Shown here in pieces: positions 8,378-16,546 of a stretch of DNA of 64,000 nt. A program made the position numbers and the translations under genes. Source of the stretch: Bog-532 sp963833835 (GTDB lineage Bacteria > Actinomycetota > Actinomycetes > Streptosporangiales > Streptosporangiaceae); contig CAWHZI010000016.1 of assembly GCA_963833835.1 (NCBI GenBank), forward strand, positions 1 to 64,000, read 5' to 3'. A model generated the notes under the pieces. It was not told the DNA's origin and made no database searches. It saw only the letters and a list, made by a program, of their open reading frames with translations. Position 1 is the first letter of the stretch. Each line of letters starts with the position of its first letter.

Positions 8378-9133
8378 TTAGACCAGCGTGACCTGCATAC
8401 CGATCTCGCTCAAGGCCTGCACCGCGCCCGGATCCGCTCCCCGGTCGGTGATCAGCTCATCGACGTCCCGGGCCGGGCAGATGCGGGCGAAGGTGACCTT
8501 GCCGATCTTGGAGCTGTCCGCGACCAGGACGGCGCGCTGGGCGTGCCGGATCATCACCTGGTTGGTGTGCGCTTCGACTTCCTCGTGGGTGGTACAGCCC
8601 GCCTTCGCGTCCACCCCGTCCACCCCGATGAACGCCACGTCCAGGGTGAGGCCGGCCAGGCTGGCCTCGGCGATCGGGCCGGACAGCTCGTAGGTCTGGC
8701 TCCGGGCCAGGCCGCCGGTCACGATCAGCTTGATGTTGGGCCGGACGCCCAGCTCGGCCGCGATGTTGAGCGCGTTGGTCACGATCGTCAGCCGGGGCCA
8801 GGCCAGCGCGCGGGCCACCTCGGTGGCGGTGGTGCCGCCGGTCAGCCCGACCGCCATGCCCTCGGTCACGCTGTTGGCCGCCGCGGCCGCGATCCGCCGC
8901 TTCTCCTCGGCGAACAGCACACCCTTGTAGCGCAGCGGCAGCTCGTAGCTGACCGCGTGGGCGACCGCGCCGCCGTGGGTGCGCTCCAGCAGGCGCTGCC
9001 GTTCGAGCGTGGCCAGGTCGCGCCGGATGGTGGCGGGGGAGGCGTCCAGCTCCTTGGCCAGCCCGTTGACGTCCACGCCGTTCCCGGTGGCCAGCTGGTC
9101 CAGGATCGCGCTCAGCCGCGCCGATTTGTGCAT
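8378..9133 (-). CDS. DeoR/GlpR-family transcriptional regulator
   Basis: A 251-residue protein. The N-terminal winged helix (SARLSAILDQLATGNGVDVNGLAKELDASPATIRRDLATLER) ends in the IRRDL recognition helix with ERTHGGAV, as in DeoR/GlpR. The C-terminal phospho-sugar sensor domain has LTGGTTATEVARAL, IVTNALNIAAEL, VTGGLARSQTYELSGP and VLVADSSKIG. Such regulators respond to phosphorylated sugars. It diverges from the APC permease, and paired CCCTATTAAT repeats stand in the shared promoter. It is a paralogue of the regulator at 20777. Confidence 0.88.
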   Translation of the reverse strand: MHKSARLSAILDQLATGNGVDVNGLAKELDASPATIRRDLATLERQRLLERTHGGAVAHAVSYELPLRYKGVLFAEEKRRIAAAAANSVTEGMAVGLTGGTTATEVARALAWPRLTIVTNALNIAAELGVRPNIKLIVTGGLARSQTYELSGPIAEASLAGLTLDVAFIGVDGVDAKAGCTTHEEVEAHTNQVMIRHAQRAVLVADSSKIGKVTFARICPARDVDELITDRGADPGAVQALSEIGMQVTLV

Positions 9134-9163
9134 AGCACGTTCATCCTAGCCCGGGTGATAGGC

Positions 9164-9192
9164 CCCTATTAATCAAAATTATCCCTATTAAT
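9164..9192. promoter_or_regulatory. Direct repeats CCCTATTAAT, candidate DeoR operator and promoter
   Basis: CCCTATTAAT occurs at 9164-9173 and again at 9183-9192, 19 bases apart, in an AT-rich gap between the divergent DeoR gene (start 9133) and permease (start 9222). Between them TAAT and ATTA form a small inverted pair. Repeated half-sites about two helical turns apart are typical of DeoR-family operators. Confidence 0.5.
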
Positions 9193-9221
9193 ATGCTCAC
9201 AGATGATCTAAAGTGGCCTGG

Positions 9222-10643
9222 ATGAGCACGAGTGAGCAAAACGGTGCTCCGGAGGTCACCGCAGACCGCGGGTTCATCCGCGCTCTGGGGCTGTTCCCGG
9301 CCACCGCGCTGAACATGGCTCAGATGGTAGGCATCGGGCCGTTCATCACGATCCCGCTGATCATCGCGGCCATGGGCGGCCCCCAGGCCATCCTGGGCTG
9401 GGTCGTCGGCGCGATCATCGCGCTGCTGGACGGGCTGGTCTGGGCCGAGCTCGGGGCGGCCATGCCGCGCTCCGGCGGTACCTACACGTTCCTGCGTGAG
9501 GCCTACCAGTACTCCACCGGCCGCCTGATGCCGTTCATGTTCGTGTGGACGACGCTGCTGGTCACCCCGCTGATCATGTCCACCGGCATGATCGGGATGA
9601 CGGACTACCTGGCCTACTTCTTCCACTTCACGTCGATGGAGGGCCACTGGATCGCCGTGGCCTTCACCGTCATCACGGTGGCGCTGCTGTACCGGCGGAT
9701 CGAGTCGGTGTCCAAGCTGACCATCCTGCTCTGGGGCGCCATGATCGTCACCGTCGTGCTGGTCATCGTGGCCGGGTACACCCACTTCCACGCTTCGCTG
9801 GCGTTCACCTACCCGGCGGGTGCGTGGACGCCGAACGCCAAGTTCTTCGGCGGCCTCGGCGCGGGCCTGGTCCTGGCCATCTACGACTACTTCGGCTACT
9901 ACACGGTGACCTACGTCGGCGACGAGGTGAAGAACCCCGGCCGCGTCATCCCGTGGGCGATCATCTTCTCCATCCTCGGCGTGCTGGTCATCGACCTGGG
10001 CATGAACATCGGCATCATCGGCGTGCTGCCCTGGCAGCAGGCGGAGAAGTCCACCTCGATCGGCACCGAGTTCATGCAGGCCGTCTGGGGCCACGGCGCC
10101 GCCGACGTCATCGCGGTGCTGATCATCATCTGCGCGTTCGCCTCGGTCTACACCGGCCTGCTCGGCGCCTCCCGGCTGCCCTACAACGCGGCCCGGGAGA
10201 AGCTGTTCTTCAAGCCGTTCGGCCTGCTCCACCCGCGACTGCGCTTCCCGCACATCTCGCTGCTGGTCATGGGCCTGGTCACCGCGATCGCCTGCTTCTT
10301 CCCGCTGACCACGGTCATCAACGCGCTGATCGCGCTGACCCTGTTCACCCAGTTCATCGCCCAGATCGCCGCGCTGACCATCCTGCGGCACAAGCAGCCC
10401 GGGCTGAAGCGGCCGTACAAGGAGTGGCTGTACCCGGTGCCGAGCATCCTGGCCCTGGCCGGCTGGATCTACATCTTCCAGGCCTCGGGCTGGGCCGCGA
10501 TCCGCATCGCCATCGGCTGGACCGTGCTGGGCATCATCGCGTACCTGATCTGGGCCCGCCGGGAGCATGTCTGGCCGTTCGGGCCCAAGGAGGTCCGGGA
10601 GGAGTTCCTGGCCGAGCAGGCTGAGCAGAAGGTGACGACGTAA
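9222..10643 (+). CDS. APC-superfamily amino-acid/organic-cation permease
   Basis: A 473-residue protein with about 12 hydrophobic helices. The APC hallmark is at the N-terminus (LGLFPATALNMAQMVGIGPF, then LVWAELGAAMPRSGGTYTFL), and YDYFGYYTVTYVGDEVKNPGRVIPWAI lies at the middle. It belongs to the polyamine/amino-acid permease branch and sits in the cytoplasmic membrane. ATG 9222 is chosen; no strong ribosome site is visible, so the start is moderately sure. It is divergent from the DeoR regulator, with candidate operator repeats between, so expression probably follows sugar-phosphate status. Substrate unknown. Confidence 0.82.
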   Translation: MSTSEQNGAPEVTADRGFIRALGLFPATALNMAQMVGIGPFITIPLIIAAMGGPQAILGWVVGAIIALLDGLVWAELGAAMPRSGGTYTFLREAYQYSTGRLMPFMFVWTTLLVTPLIMSTGMIGMTDYLAYFFHFTSMEGHWIAVAFTVITVALLYRRIESVSKLTILLWGAMIVTVVLVIVAGYTHFHASLAFTYPAGAWTPNAKFFGGLGAGLVLAIYDYFGYYTVTYVGDEVKNPGRVIPWAIIFSILGVLVIDLGMNIGIIGVLPWQQAEKSTSIGTEFMQAVWGHGAADVIAVLIIICAFASVYTGLLGASRLPYNAAREKLFFKPFGLLHPRLRFPHISLLVMGLVTAIACFFPLTTVINALIALTLFTQFIAQIAALTILRHKQPGLKRPYKEWLYPVPSILALAGWIYIFQASGWAAIRIAIGWTVLGIIAYLIWARREHVWPFGPKEVREEFLAEQAEQKVTT

Positions 10644-10680
10644 GAGCCGCCGGAACTGGACGGTGCCGCCTGCGCCACAC

Positions 10681-10872
10681 TCAGGTCAGCGCCAGTGCAT
10701 CCGCCACAGTGCCGACCACGGGCATCACCTCATCGGCCCCTGCCAGCGACAGCACCCGGGCCACCACCGGCTGTGCCCCGGCCAGCACCAGCAGGCCGCC
10801 CCCGGCCATAACCCGGTTATTGACACTTACCAGCACGTGAATGGCTGACGTATCCATAAACCACAGCCCGCG
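10681..10872 (-). pseudogene. C-terminal remnant of a STAS-domain anti-sigma antagonist
   Basis: On the minus strand LWFMDTSAIHVLVSVNNRV followed by LLVLAGAQPVVARVLSLAGA is the second half of a STAS domain (SpoIIAA/RsbV family), with the DTS/DSS phospho-acceptor region. The normal first half (about 45 residues) is missing; upstream sequence in this frame is unrelated because it belongs to another remnant on the opposite strand. Truncated and presumably inactive. Confidence 0.6.
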
Positions 10873-10980
10873 GTCACCCGGCTGCAGGCGGACGCGCTGG
10901 TGACCGTCGACCCGGAGCTGGCTGCGGTGGCCCGCGATGTGGTGCCACTGGCCGCCGTCCACGACCTACTGGCGCGTTAG
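10861..10980 (+). pseudogene. C-terminal remnant of a PIN/VapC-like toxin protein
   Basis: The plus strand reads RLQADALVTVDPELAAVARD then VVPLAAVHDLLAR and a TAG at 10978-10980. This resembles the last 35 residues of PIN-domain proteins (ADALVTxDxxL, late acidic residue). The frame is closed by a TGA at 10846-10848, so no complete gene exists. It abuts the STAS remnant, marking a recombination junction near 10861-10872. The family call is tentative because the piece is short. The rest of the gap to 11162 shows nothing recognisable. Confidence 0.4.
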
Positions 10981-11162
10981 TCCCAGGCACCCCGCTGGTG
11001 CGGTCGTGGCGGCTCAGCTAGCCGCGCGCAGTCAGGCTCAATCACGCAAGTTGGAATGGCGGCAGCGATGCCGATACCGGCCAGATATCGCCCTTTGCGT
11101 TTTGACGGAGCTGACCACCTAACCAGGACTTGTCAAGGATTTGGCGGATATTGCGCCGGCGG

Positions 11163-11840
11163 TTATACGAGCAGGTGACCCCCGACCCATAGTGCGGTGA
11201 CCGTGGCCGCCAGCCACAGTACGAACCATACGACTCGTGGGATGTGAGTCACGTCACGCAGGTTGCCTGCATCGCCAGCGTCGGTGTTGTGCTTAAGGAC
11301 CCAACGGACTCCGGAAAAGAGCATGAACCAGCTGAGAGCATAGGCGGTAATGGTCTGGAGCTCGGCGTTCCCGTAACGCAGAACCAGGAAGATAAGCCCA
11401 CCATTCAAGATCACCGAGATAACGCCGAAGGAATTGCGGACCAGGAGCAGGATGATAGCGAGAAAGATTACGGTCAGCCACAGCACTGCCACGATATGGT
11501 CCAGCGCAATGAGGACCGCTGCGCCAAGGCCAAAGATGCTCGGGCCCAGGTAGCCGGCAAAGCTGCTGATGATCCCACCCAAGCCGTTAGGCCCGATGCT
11601 GTCCGTTCGGCCATCGGCATTACTCTTCAGTGTCACACCGGTGACCCTGCTACCCATGATCCAACAGGTAGCTACATGCGCGCCCTCGTGCGCGATCACT
11701 GTGATGTGTCGCGCGAGTCGCCAGATCCCCTCCAACGCGAATGCAATGAACACGAGCAGCCCTACCGGCACGGCCACCGACTTCGGCAACGGCTCAAGCG
11801 CGTGCCCAAACTGATGCTGCGTCAATTCCAGCGCCAGCAT
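11163..11840 (-). CDS. M50B-like integral membrane metalloprotease family protein
   Basis: A 225-residue protein with several hydrophobic helices. HITVIAHEGAHVATCWIMGSRV near residue 50 holds the HExxH zinc motif inside a membrane segment, as in site-2-protease-like M50B proteins. A second conserved region, GYLGPSIFGLGAA, follows near residue 97. Family members are small actinobacterial membrane proteins of unknown substrate. No PDZ domain is present. G+C is lower than that of its neighbours, and remnants lie beside it, consistent with an unstable segment. Confidence 0.75.
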   Translation of the reverse strand: MLALELTQHQFGHALEPLPKSVAVPVGLLVFIAFALEGIWRLARHITVIAHEGAHVATCWIMGSRVTGVTLKSNADGRTDSIGPNGLGGIISSFAGYLGPSIFGLGAAVLIALDHIVAVLWLTVIFLAIILLLVRNSFGVISVILNGGLIFLVLRYGNAELQTITAYALSWFMLFSGVRWVLKHNTDAGDAGNLRDVTHIPRVVWFVLWLAATVTALWVGGHLLV

Positions 11841-11852
11841 TCCGCCCTCGGC

Positions 11853-12035
11853 TCACTCGCGACAATCAGAGCTAACTGTTCGCAGACATTCCCCCTGGCC
11901 GCACCACGGATGGTGACCGTTGGGAGTCTTGCCACCAGGTAAACACCGGCCGCAGGACCAGGCAAGGGCCAAAAGGTCCTTGGGAGTGCCGAGGGTTGGC
12001 TCCTGCGGGAGAGCCGGGTGTCTGTTTACCTTCAT
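11853..12035 (-). CDS. Possible small cysteine-containing protein, unsupported by homology
   Basis: An open frame gives about 60 residues from ATG 12035 (in frame to 12086), with CGRCLPGGKTPNGHHPWCG and GEC, which could form a metal site. I recognise no family, and the ribosome site is weak. It might be a remnant or a chance frame in the 300-base gap 11841-12133, which otherwise shows nothing. Confidence 0.25.
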   Translation of the reverse strand: MKVNRHPALPQEPTLGTPKDLLALAWSCGRCLPGGKTPNGHHPWCGQGECLRTVSSDCRE

Positions 12036-12133
12036 GCTGCTTCGGCCCGGATCAGGCTGTTTCGTGAGAGGCCAAGGAAACGCCATCTCATCGGCATGTC
12101 AGTGCGTTGTGTCGGCATTTTGCGGGCGGCGTC

Positions 12134-12283
12134 CTAGTCCTGTTCGGGGACGCCGTCGGTCAGGTCGCGGCCGCGACGGCTCAGCTGGCCGCGCAGGTTG
12201 GCGCTCATGACGTCGAGCGTGGCCAGTGCGGGGAACGCGCGGTTACGCCGCTGCAGGGCGGCGTGGACCTGGGCCACGGTCAC
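12134..12283 (-). CDS. Short unidentified frame (about 49 residues), possibly a gene remnant
   Basis: From GTG 12283 the minus strand reads TVAQVHAALQRRNRAFPALA and then DVMSANLRGQLSRRGRDLTD to a TAG at 12134-12136. Composition and codon use look coding, and the frame continues upstream without a stop but overlaps the end of the aldolase gene. It may be a truncated gene tail. No family is recognised. Confidence 0.3.
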   Translation of the reverse strand: MTVAQVHAALQRRNRAFPALATLDVMSANLRGQLSRRGRDLTDGVPEQD

Positions 12284-12303
12284 GCCGGCCAGCTCCGGAC
12301 GAC

Positions 12304-13158
12304 TCAAACGGTTTTGGCCGCGACCGGGGCGGTCAGGACCCGGAGCAGCCGCGCGGCCTCCGCGGCCACCGCATCCCGGGCGGGCCCCAGGTACTTGCGC
12401 GAGTCGACCAGGTCCGGCCGGGCGGCCAGCACGTCGCGGACGGTCGCGGTGAACACCGAGACCAGGTGCGTCGAGATGTTGATCTTGGTCATGCCGGCCG
12501 CGACGGCGCGGCGGATCTCCTCGTCCGGCACGCCGGAGGAGCCGTGCAGCACCAGCGGCACCGGCAGCGTCGCGTGCAGGGCGGCGATCAGGTCCTTGTC
12601 CAGCTCGATGGTCCGCTCGGTCATGGCGTGGGAGGAACCGACCGCGACCGCGAGCGCGTCCACCCCGGTGTCCCGGACGAAGACCGCCGCTTCGGCCGGG
12701 TCGGTGCGCGCACCCGGGGCGTGCACGCCGTCCTTGCCGCCGACCTCGCCTAGCTCGGCCTCGACGTAGACGCCGCGAGCGTGGCACCACGCGGTCAGGT
12801 CCGCGGTGACGGCCACGTTCCGGTCGTACGGCAGCGCGGACGCGTCGATCATCACCGAGCTGACCCCGGCGGCGACCCCCTCCCGGATGAGGACCGGGTC
12901 GGTGATGTGGTCCAGGTGGACCGACAGTTCTGCCTCCGACCCGGCGGCCACGGCCAGCGTGGCCTTGGTTATCGGCCCCAGGCCGCCGTGGTAGCGGATG
13001 CAGTTCTCGCTGATGCCCAGGATGAGCGGCACGCCGGTCTGCTCGGCCGCCGCGGCCAGGGCCTCGGCCGTTTCCAGGTGCAGCACGTTGAACGCCACCG
13101 CCGCGGTCCCGGACCGGAGCGCCCGGGCCACGATCTCCCCGGTGGGCACGACCGCCAT
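12304..13158 (-). CDS. Class II ketose-bisphosphate aldolase (tagatose-/fructose-1,6-bisphosphate aldolase family)
   Basis: A 284-residue zinc aldolase. Zinc and catalytic blocks are visible: LSVHLDHITDPVLI near residue 80, VEAELGEVGGKDG near 130, AVAVGSSHAM near 175 and LHGSSGVPDEEIRRAVAAGM near 205, then KINISTHL. The size and motifs match the KbaY/GatY/AgaY group, which cleaves tagatose-1,6-bisphosphate into dihydroxyacetone phosphate and glyceraldehyde 3-phosphate; fructose-bisphosphate remains possible. The start overlaps the stop of the ROK kinase gene (TGATG), making it the last gene of a GH4-SIS-ROK-aldolase operon. With the PfkB kinase across the cluster it would form the last two steps. 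Confidence 0.85.
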   Translation of the reverse strand: MAVVPTGEIVARALRSGTAAVAFNVLHLETAEALAAAAEQTGVPLILGISENCIRYHGGLGPITKATLAVAAGSEAELSVHLDHITDPVLIREGVAAGVSSVMIDASALPYDRNVAVTADLTAWCHARGVYVEAELGEVGGKDGVHAPGARTDPAEAAVFVRDTGVDALAVAVGSSHAMTERTIELDKDLIAALHATLPVPLVLHGSSGVPDEEIRRAVAAGMTKINISTHLVSVFTATVRDVLAARPDLVDSRKYLGPARDAVAAEAARLLRVLTAPVAAKTV

Positions 13159-14144
13159 CAGCCCGGACCTTGCATCGAGACACCAGCTTGCCGCCAGGCC
13201 AGCAGGGCCGCCCCGAGCAGCCCGGCCTGCTCCCCGAGCACGGCCCGGACCAGCTTCGGGTGCCGCTGCGGCGGGGTCACCCGGGCGGCCACGCCCCGGC
13301 GCAACGGCTCCAGCAGCACCTCACCGGCCCCGGACAGCCCGCCGCCCACGATGATCAGCTCCGGCGCGGCCACGGCGGCCGTCACGGCCAGCACGAAGGC
13401 CAGCGCGTCCACCGCCTCGTCCCAGACCGCGCGGGCGTCCGCGTCCCCGCCACCGGTATCAGCCCCTAGGCGTCCGGCCACGTCGAGCGCCCCAGCCACC
13501 GGCCGGCCGCTCCGCTCGGTGTACCGGCGGGCGATGGCCGCGGCCGAGGCCACCGTCTCCAGGCACCCCCGGCTGCCGCAGGGGCAGGGCAGCCCGCTGC
13601 CCACGTCGATGTGGCCGATCTCGCCCGCCCAGCCGCCGCCGGCGTAGGGCCGGCCGTCCAGCACCAGCGCGGCCGCGATCCCGGTCCCGATGGGAACGAA
13701 GGCCACGTCCCGGTGGCCCCGGCCCGCGCCGAGCTGTTGTTCGGCCGCCCCGGCGGCGCGCACGTCGTGATCGAACGCGACCGGCAGGCCGGTAATCTCA
13801 CCCAGCCGGGCCCCGAACGGCACGTCCCGCCAGCCCAGGTTCTCGGCGTACCGGGCCACCCCGGCCGCCGCGTCGACCAGGCCGGGCACCACCATCCCGA
13901 TCCCGGCCGGCCGGCCCCAGCCGCCCGCCCCCGCGGCCAGCGCCGCGAGCTCGTCCACCAGCCCGGCCACCTGGTCCAGCACCGCCTTGGCGGTGGCGTC
14001 GCCGTCCCCGTCCACCACCGGGGTGGGCACGGTCCGCGGGTGGTGGACCTGCCCGGCCACGTCGACCAGCCCGGCCTTGATCCCGGTGCCGCCCACGTCA
14101 CAGGCGACCACGACCCCCGCGGCTGCCCCACCCAGAGGACTCAT
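13158..14144 (-). CDS. ROK-family sugar kinase
   Basis: A 328-residue protein. CDVGGTGIKAGLVD near residue 15 is the ATP phosphate-binding loop, FDHDVRAAG holds the catalytic Asp region, and EIGHIDV plus CPCGSRGCLETVAS (zinc motif CxCGxxGCxE) are the ROK signatures. The fold and motifs match glucokinase/N-acetyl-hexosamine kinases. ATG 14144 is chosen since it overlaps the SIS gene stop as ATGA. In context it would phosphorylate the hexose or hexosamine released by the GH4 enzyme, before SIS isomerisation. It is unlikely to be a repressor because no N-terminal helix-turn-helix is present. Confidence 0.85.
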   Translation of the reverse strand: MSPLGGAAAGVVVACDVGGTGIKAGLVDVAGQVHHPRTVPTPVVDGDGDATAKAVLDQVAGLVDELAALAAGAGGWGRPAGIGMVVPGLVDAAAGVARYAENLGWRDVPFGARLGEITGLPVAFDHDVRAAGAAEQQLGAGRGHRDVAFVPIGTGIAAALVLDGRPYAGGGWAGEIGHIDVGSGLPCPCGSRGCLETVASAAAIARRYTERSGRPVAGALDVAGRLGADTGGGDADARAVWDEAVDALAFVLAVTAAVAAPELIIVGGGLSGAGEVLLEPLRRGVAARVTPPQRHPKLVRAVLGEQAGLLGAALLAWRQAGVSMQGPG

Positions 14145-15037
14145 CGCGCCCCGAGGACCACCGAGCGGGTCAGGTGCCGCGGGTTGTCCGGGTCGAGGCC
14201 CCGGGCCCGGGCCCGCTCCAGAGCGACCCGCTGCACCAGCACCAGGTCGGCCACCGGGTCGCCGTCGTGCTGGACGAAACGCGCCCCGGTCGCCTCGACG
14301 TCCTCCCGCAGTCCGTCGGGTGCCGCGCCGAACATCCACGTCACCCGGCCCGGCGCGGCGATCGAGATCGGGCCGTGCCGGTACTCCATGGCCGGGTAGG
14401 ACTCGGTCCAGCTCTGCGAGGCCTCGCGCATCTTCAGCGCGGCCTCGTTGGCCAGGCCGCAGGTCCAGCCCCGGCCCAGGAACGCGAACTGCTCGGCCTC
14501 GATCCACTCCGCCTCCACCGGCCGGCTCAGCGCCGCTTCGGCATCGCGTACCGCACCGGAAATGTCCTCACCCAGGTGGGCCCGCAGCATGATCAGCGCG
14601 GTGGTGGCGAACCGGGTCTGCACCACCGAATGCTCGTCCGCGAACGGCATGGCCACCACCTGGTCGGCCAGCCGGGCGATCGGCGTGCTCGGGCCGCCGA
14701 CGATGGCCGTCGTCGGGGTCCGGCCCCGCACCTGATCCAGCAGCTGCAGCACCTCGGTCGTGGTGCCGGAACGGCTGATGACCACCAGCGCGTCATAATC
14801 CCGCGTGGCCAGCGGGGCCTCGGACGCGGCGAAGGCGTCGGTGACGCCGTGCCCGGCCGCCTCCCGCAGGGCGGCGTAGGACTGGGCCATGAACCAGGAG
14901 GTCCCGCAGCCGGCCACGGCCACCCGCTGCCCGGCGGCCGGCAGGATGCCGTTCAGGCTGGCCGCGAGCCGCCCGCCGCGCCCCCAGGTTTCGGGCTGGC
15001 TCTCGATCTCCTCGGCTATGAACTCGGTATAACTCAC
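14141..15037 (-). CDS. SIS-domain sugar-phosphate isomerase (AgaS/GlmS-isomerase-like)
   Basis: A 298-residue protein with two SIS domains. VAVAGCGTSWFMAQSYA near residue 38, VVISRSGTTTEVLQLLDQV near 90 and later GRGWTCGLANEAALKMREAS with EYRHGPIS are the blocks seen in the isomerase half of GlmS and in AgaS-type ketose/aldose isomerases. It binds a phosphosugar and interconverts aldose- and ketose-phosphate; AgaS members also release ammonia from galactosamine 6-phosphate. It overlaps the ROK kinase and lies 16 bases after the GH4 gene, so it probably follows the kinase. It is shorter than classical AgaS (about 385), so specificity is open. Confidence 0.78.
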   Translation of the reverse strand: MSYTEFIAEEIESQPETWGRGGRLAASLNGILPAAGQRVAVAGCGTSWFMAQSYAALREAAGHGVTDAFAASEAPLATRDYDALVVISRSGTTTEVLQLLDQVRGRTPTTAIVGGPSTPIARLADQVVAMPFADEHSVVQTRFATTALIMLRAHLGEDISGAVRDAEAALSRPVEAEWIEAEQFAFLGRGWTCGLANEAALKMREASQSWTESYPAMEYRHGPISIAAPGRVTWMFGAAPDGLREDVEATGARFVQHDGDPVADLVLVQRVALERARARGLDPDNPRHLTRSVVLGAR

Positions 15038-15053
15038 GTGCGCCTCATGCTTT

Positions 15054-16352
15054 CTATGATCGGGCCAGGCCCGGCGGCAGCAGGTCCCGGTGCGCCTCCA
15101 GCAGCTCGTCGCACATGGTGACGGTCTGCGCGGTGGTCAGCGTGGCCGCGGTGTTGGGGTCCAGCAGCGCGGCCTGGTACACGTGGTCGCGGGATTCCTC
15201 CAGCGCGGCCGCGACGGTCAGCTCGACCACGTTCAGGAACGTCCGGTTCAGCGCAGCCAGCTGGGGCGGCAGCGCGCCGATCGCCACCGGCTTGGGCCCG
15301 TCCGCGCCGACCAGACACGGCACCTCGACGCAGCACTCGTCGGGCAGGCTGGAGATCAGGCCGCCGTTGCGGATGTTCACGTGCAGCTCACGCTCGGTGC
15401 CGGTCTCCAGGGCGTGGATGAACTCCGAGGCCAGCTCGCTCGTGGGCTCCAGGTCCAGCGGGGTGCCCGCGGCCAGGTCCCGCTCGAGCGACTCCAGCTC
15501 GCGCAGATTCTCCTCGGACCGCTCCAGGTAGTCGCCGACGAATATCTGGTACTGCTCGATCTGGTCGTCGTGCCGCATGAACCAGGGCACGTATTCGGCC
15601 GAGTGCTCGCTCGATTCGGTCGGGAAGTAGCCGAACCGGCGGAAGATCTCGACCCGGACCCGCCGCTGCAGCTCGGGCGAGCCGTCGATGACCTCGGTCA
15701 GCTTGGGGTACAGGGACTGGCCGTCCTGCTCGAAGCGCAGCACGAACGCCTGGTGGTTGAAGCCCGCGGTGGTGAAGCGCACCCGCTCCGGGTCGGCCCC
15801 GGTCAGCTCGGTCAGGAACGCCTGGGTGTCCCGGACCGAGTGGCACAGCCCGTACACCCGGCTGAAGCCGGTGCCCGCGTACACGGACCAGGGCAGCATG
15901 GCCATCGGGTTGCTGTAGCTGAGCAGGTAGGCGTCCGGGCAGACCTGCTGCATGTCCGCGGCCAGCGCGACCGTCACCGGGATGGTCCTCAAGCCCCGGA
16001 AGATGCCGCCGATGCCGAGGGTGTCCCCGATCGTCTGGCGCACGCCGTACCGGGCCGGGATGTCGAAGTCGGCCCGGGTCGACTTGTACCCGCCCACCTG
16101 GACCTCGTTGATGACGTAGGCGGCGCCGTCCAGCGCCTCACGCCGGTCCCGGGTCGCGGTCACCGTGGCCGCCGCGCCGGTCTGAGTTACGATCTGCCGG
16201 GCCAGGCTGGCCGCGAACTCCAGCCGCTCGGCGCTGATGTCGTAGAGCGAGAGGTGCAGGCCGCCCCGGAACTCGGGGTAGCTGCACAGGTCTGTCACCA
16301 CGTTGCGGGTGAACTCAACACTGCCCGCGCCGACGAAGGTCACCTTGATCAC
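15054..16352 (-). CDS. GH4-family glycosidase (alpha-galactosidase/alpha-glucosidase type, NAD- and metal-dependent)
   Basis: A 432-residue protein. The NAD-binding loop VTFVGAGSVEFTRNVVTDL is at the N-terminus, SYSNPMAMLPW lies near 145, GLCHSVRDTQ near 168 supplies the metal-binding Cys, and TAGFNHQAFVL near 195 the metal-binding His. GH4 enzymes cleave by a redox-elimination mechanism using NAD and manganese. The CHS motif and length fit the MelA-like/alpha-glucosidase group, which acts on unphosphorylated sugars, rather than the phospho-beta-glucosidases. It is the first gene of the minus-strand sugar operon, divergent from an ABC importer that would deliver its substrate. Confidence 0.85.
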   Translation of the reverse strand: MIKVTFVGAGSVEFTRNVVTDLCSYPEFRGGLHLSLYDISAERLEFAASLARQIVTQTGAAATVTATRDRREALDGAAYVINEVQVGGYKSTRADFDIPARYGVRQTIGDTLGIGGIFRGLRTIPVTVALAADMQQVCPDAYLLSYSNPMAMLPWSVYAGTGFSRVYGLCHSVRDTQAFLTELTGADPERVRFTTAGFNHQAFVLRFEQDGQSLYPKLTEVIDGSPELQRRVRVEIFRRFGYFPTESSEHSAEYVPWFMRHDDQIEQYQIFVGDYLERSEENLRELESLERDLAAGTPLDLEPTSELASEFIHALETGTERELHVNIRNGGLISSLPDECCVEVPCLVGADGPKPVAIGALPPQLAALNRTFLNVVELTVAAALEESRDHVYQAALLDPNTAATLTTAQTVTMCDELLEAHRDLLPPGLARS

Positions 16353-16546
16353 GGTTCAGTAGTGTTACATCTGCGCTAATTTCGCGCAAGAGTGAGCACC
16401 ACGATGATCAGCGGGCTTACCGTAACCGTAGTCATTTAGGCCGATCAGTAACGATTTGACACCCTTGACACCGGCCTCGGGCGTGATCACTATTGCTAAA
16501 AACTTGCACGCTTCGAGCAGGAGCCAGCAGAAGGAAGTGGGACGGT
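16353..16546. promoter_or_regulatory. Divergent promoter region of the sugar cluster
   Basis: This gap separates the GH4 gene and the binding-protein gene and is AT-richer than its surroundings. It contains TGCGC and GCGCA arms around 16372-16388, two TTGACA boxes at 16456-16461 and 16465-16470 on the plus strand, and repeated GATCAG. AAGGAAG before ATG 16547 is a good ribosome site. The DeoR regulator at 20777 is the likely controller, but no clear operator can be assigned. Confidence 0.45.

Noticed and set aside
9141..10568. 475-codon minus-strand frame opposite the APC permease
   Set aside because: Highly charged, motif-free sequence typical of an antisense shadow in high-G+C DNA; the permease on the other strand has clear family motifs.
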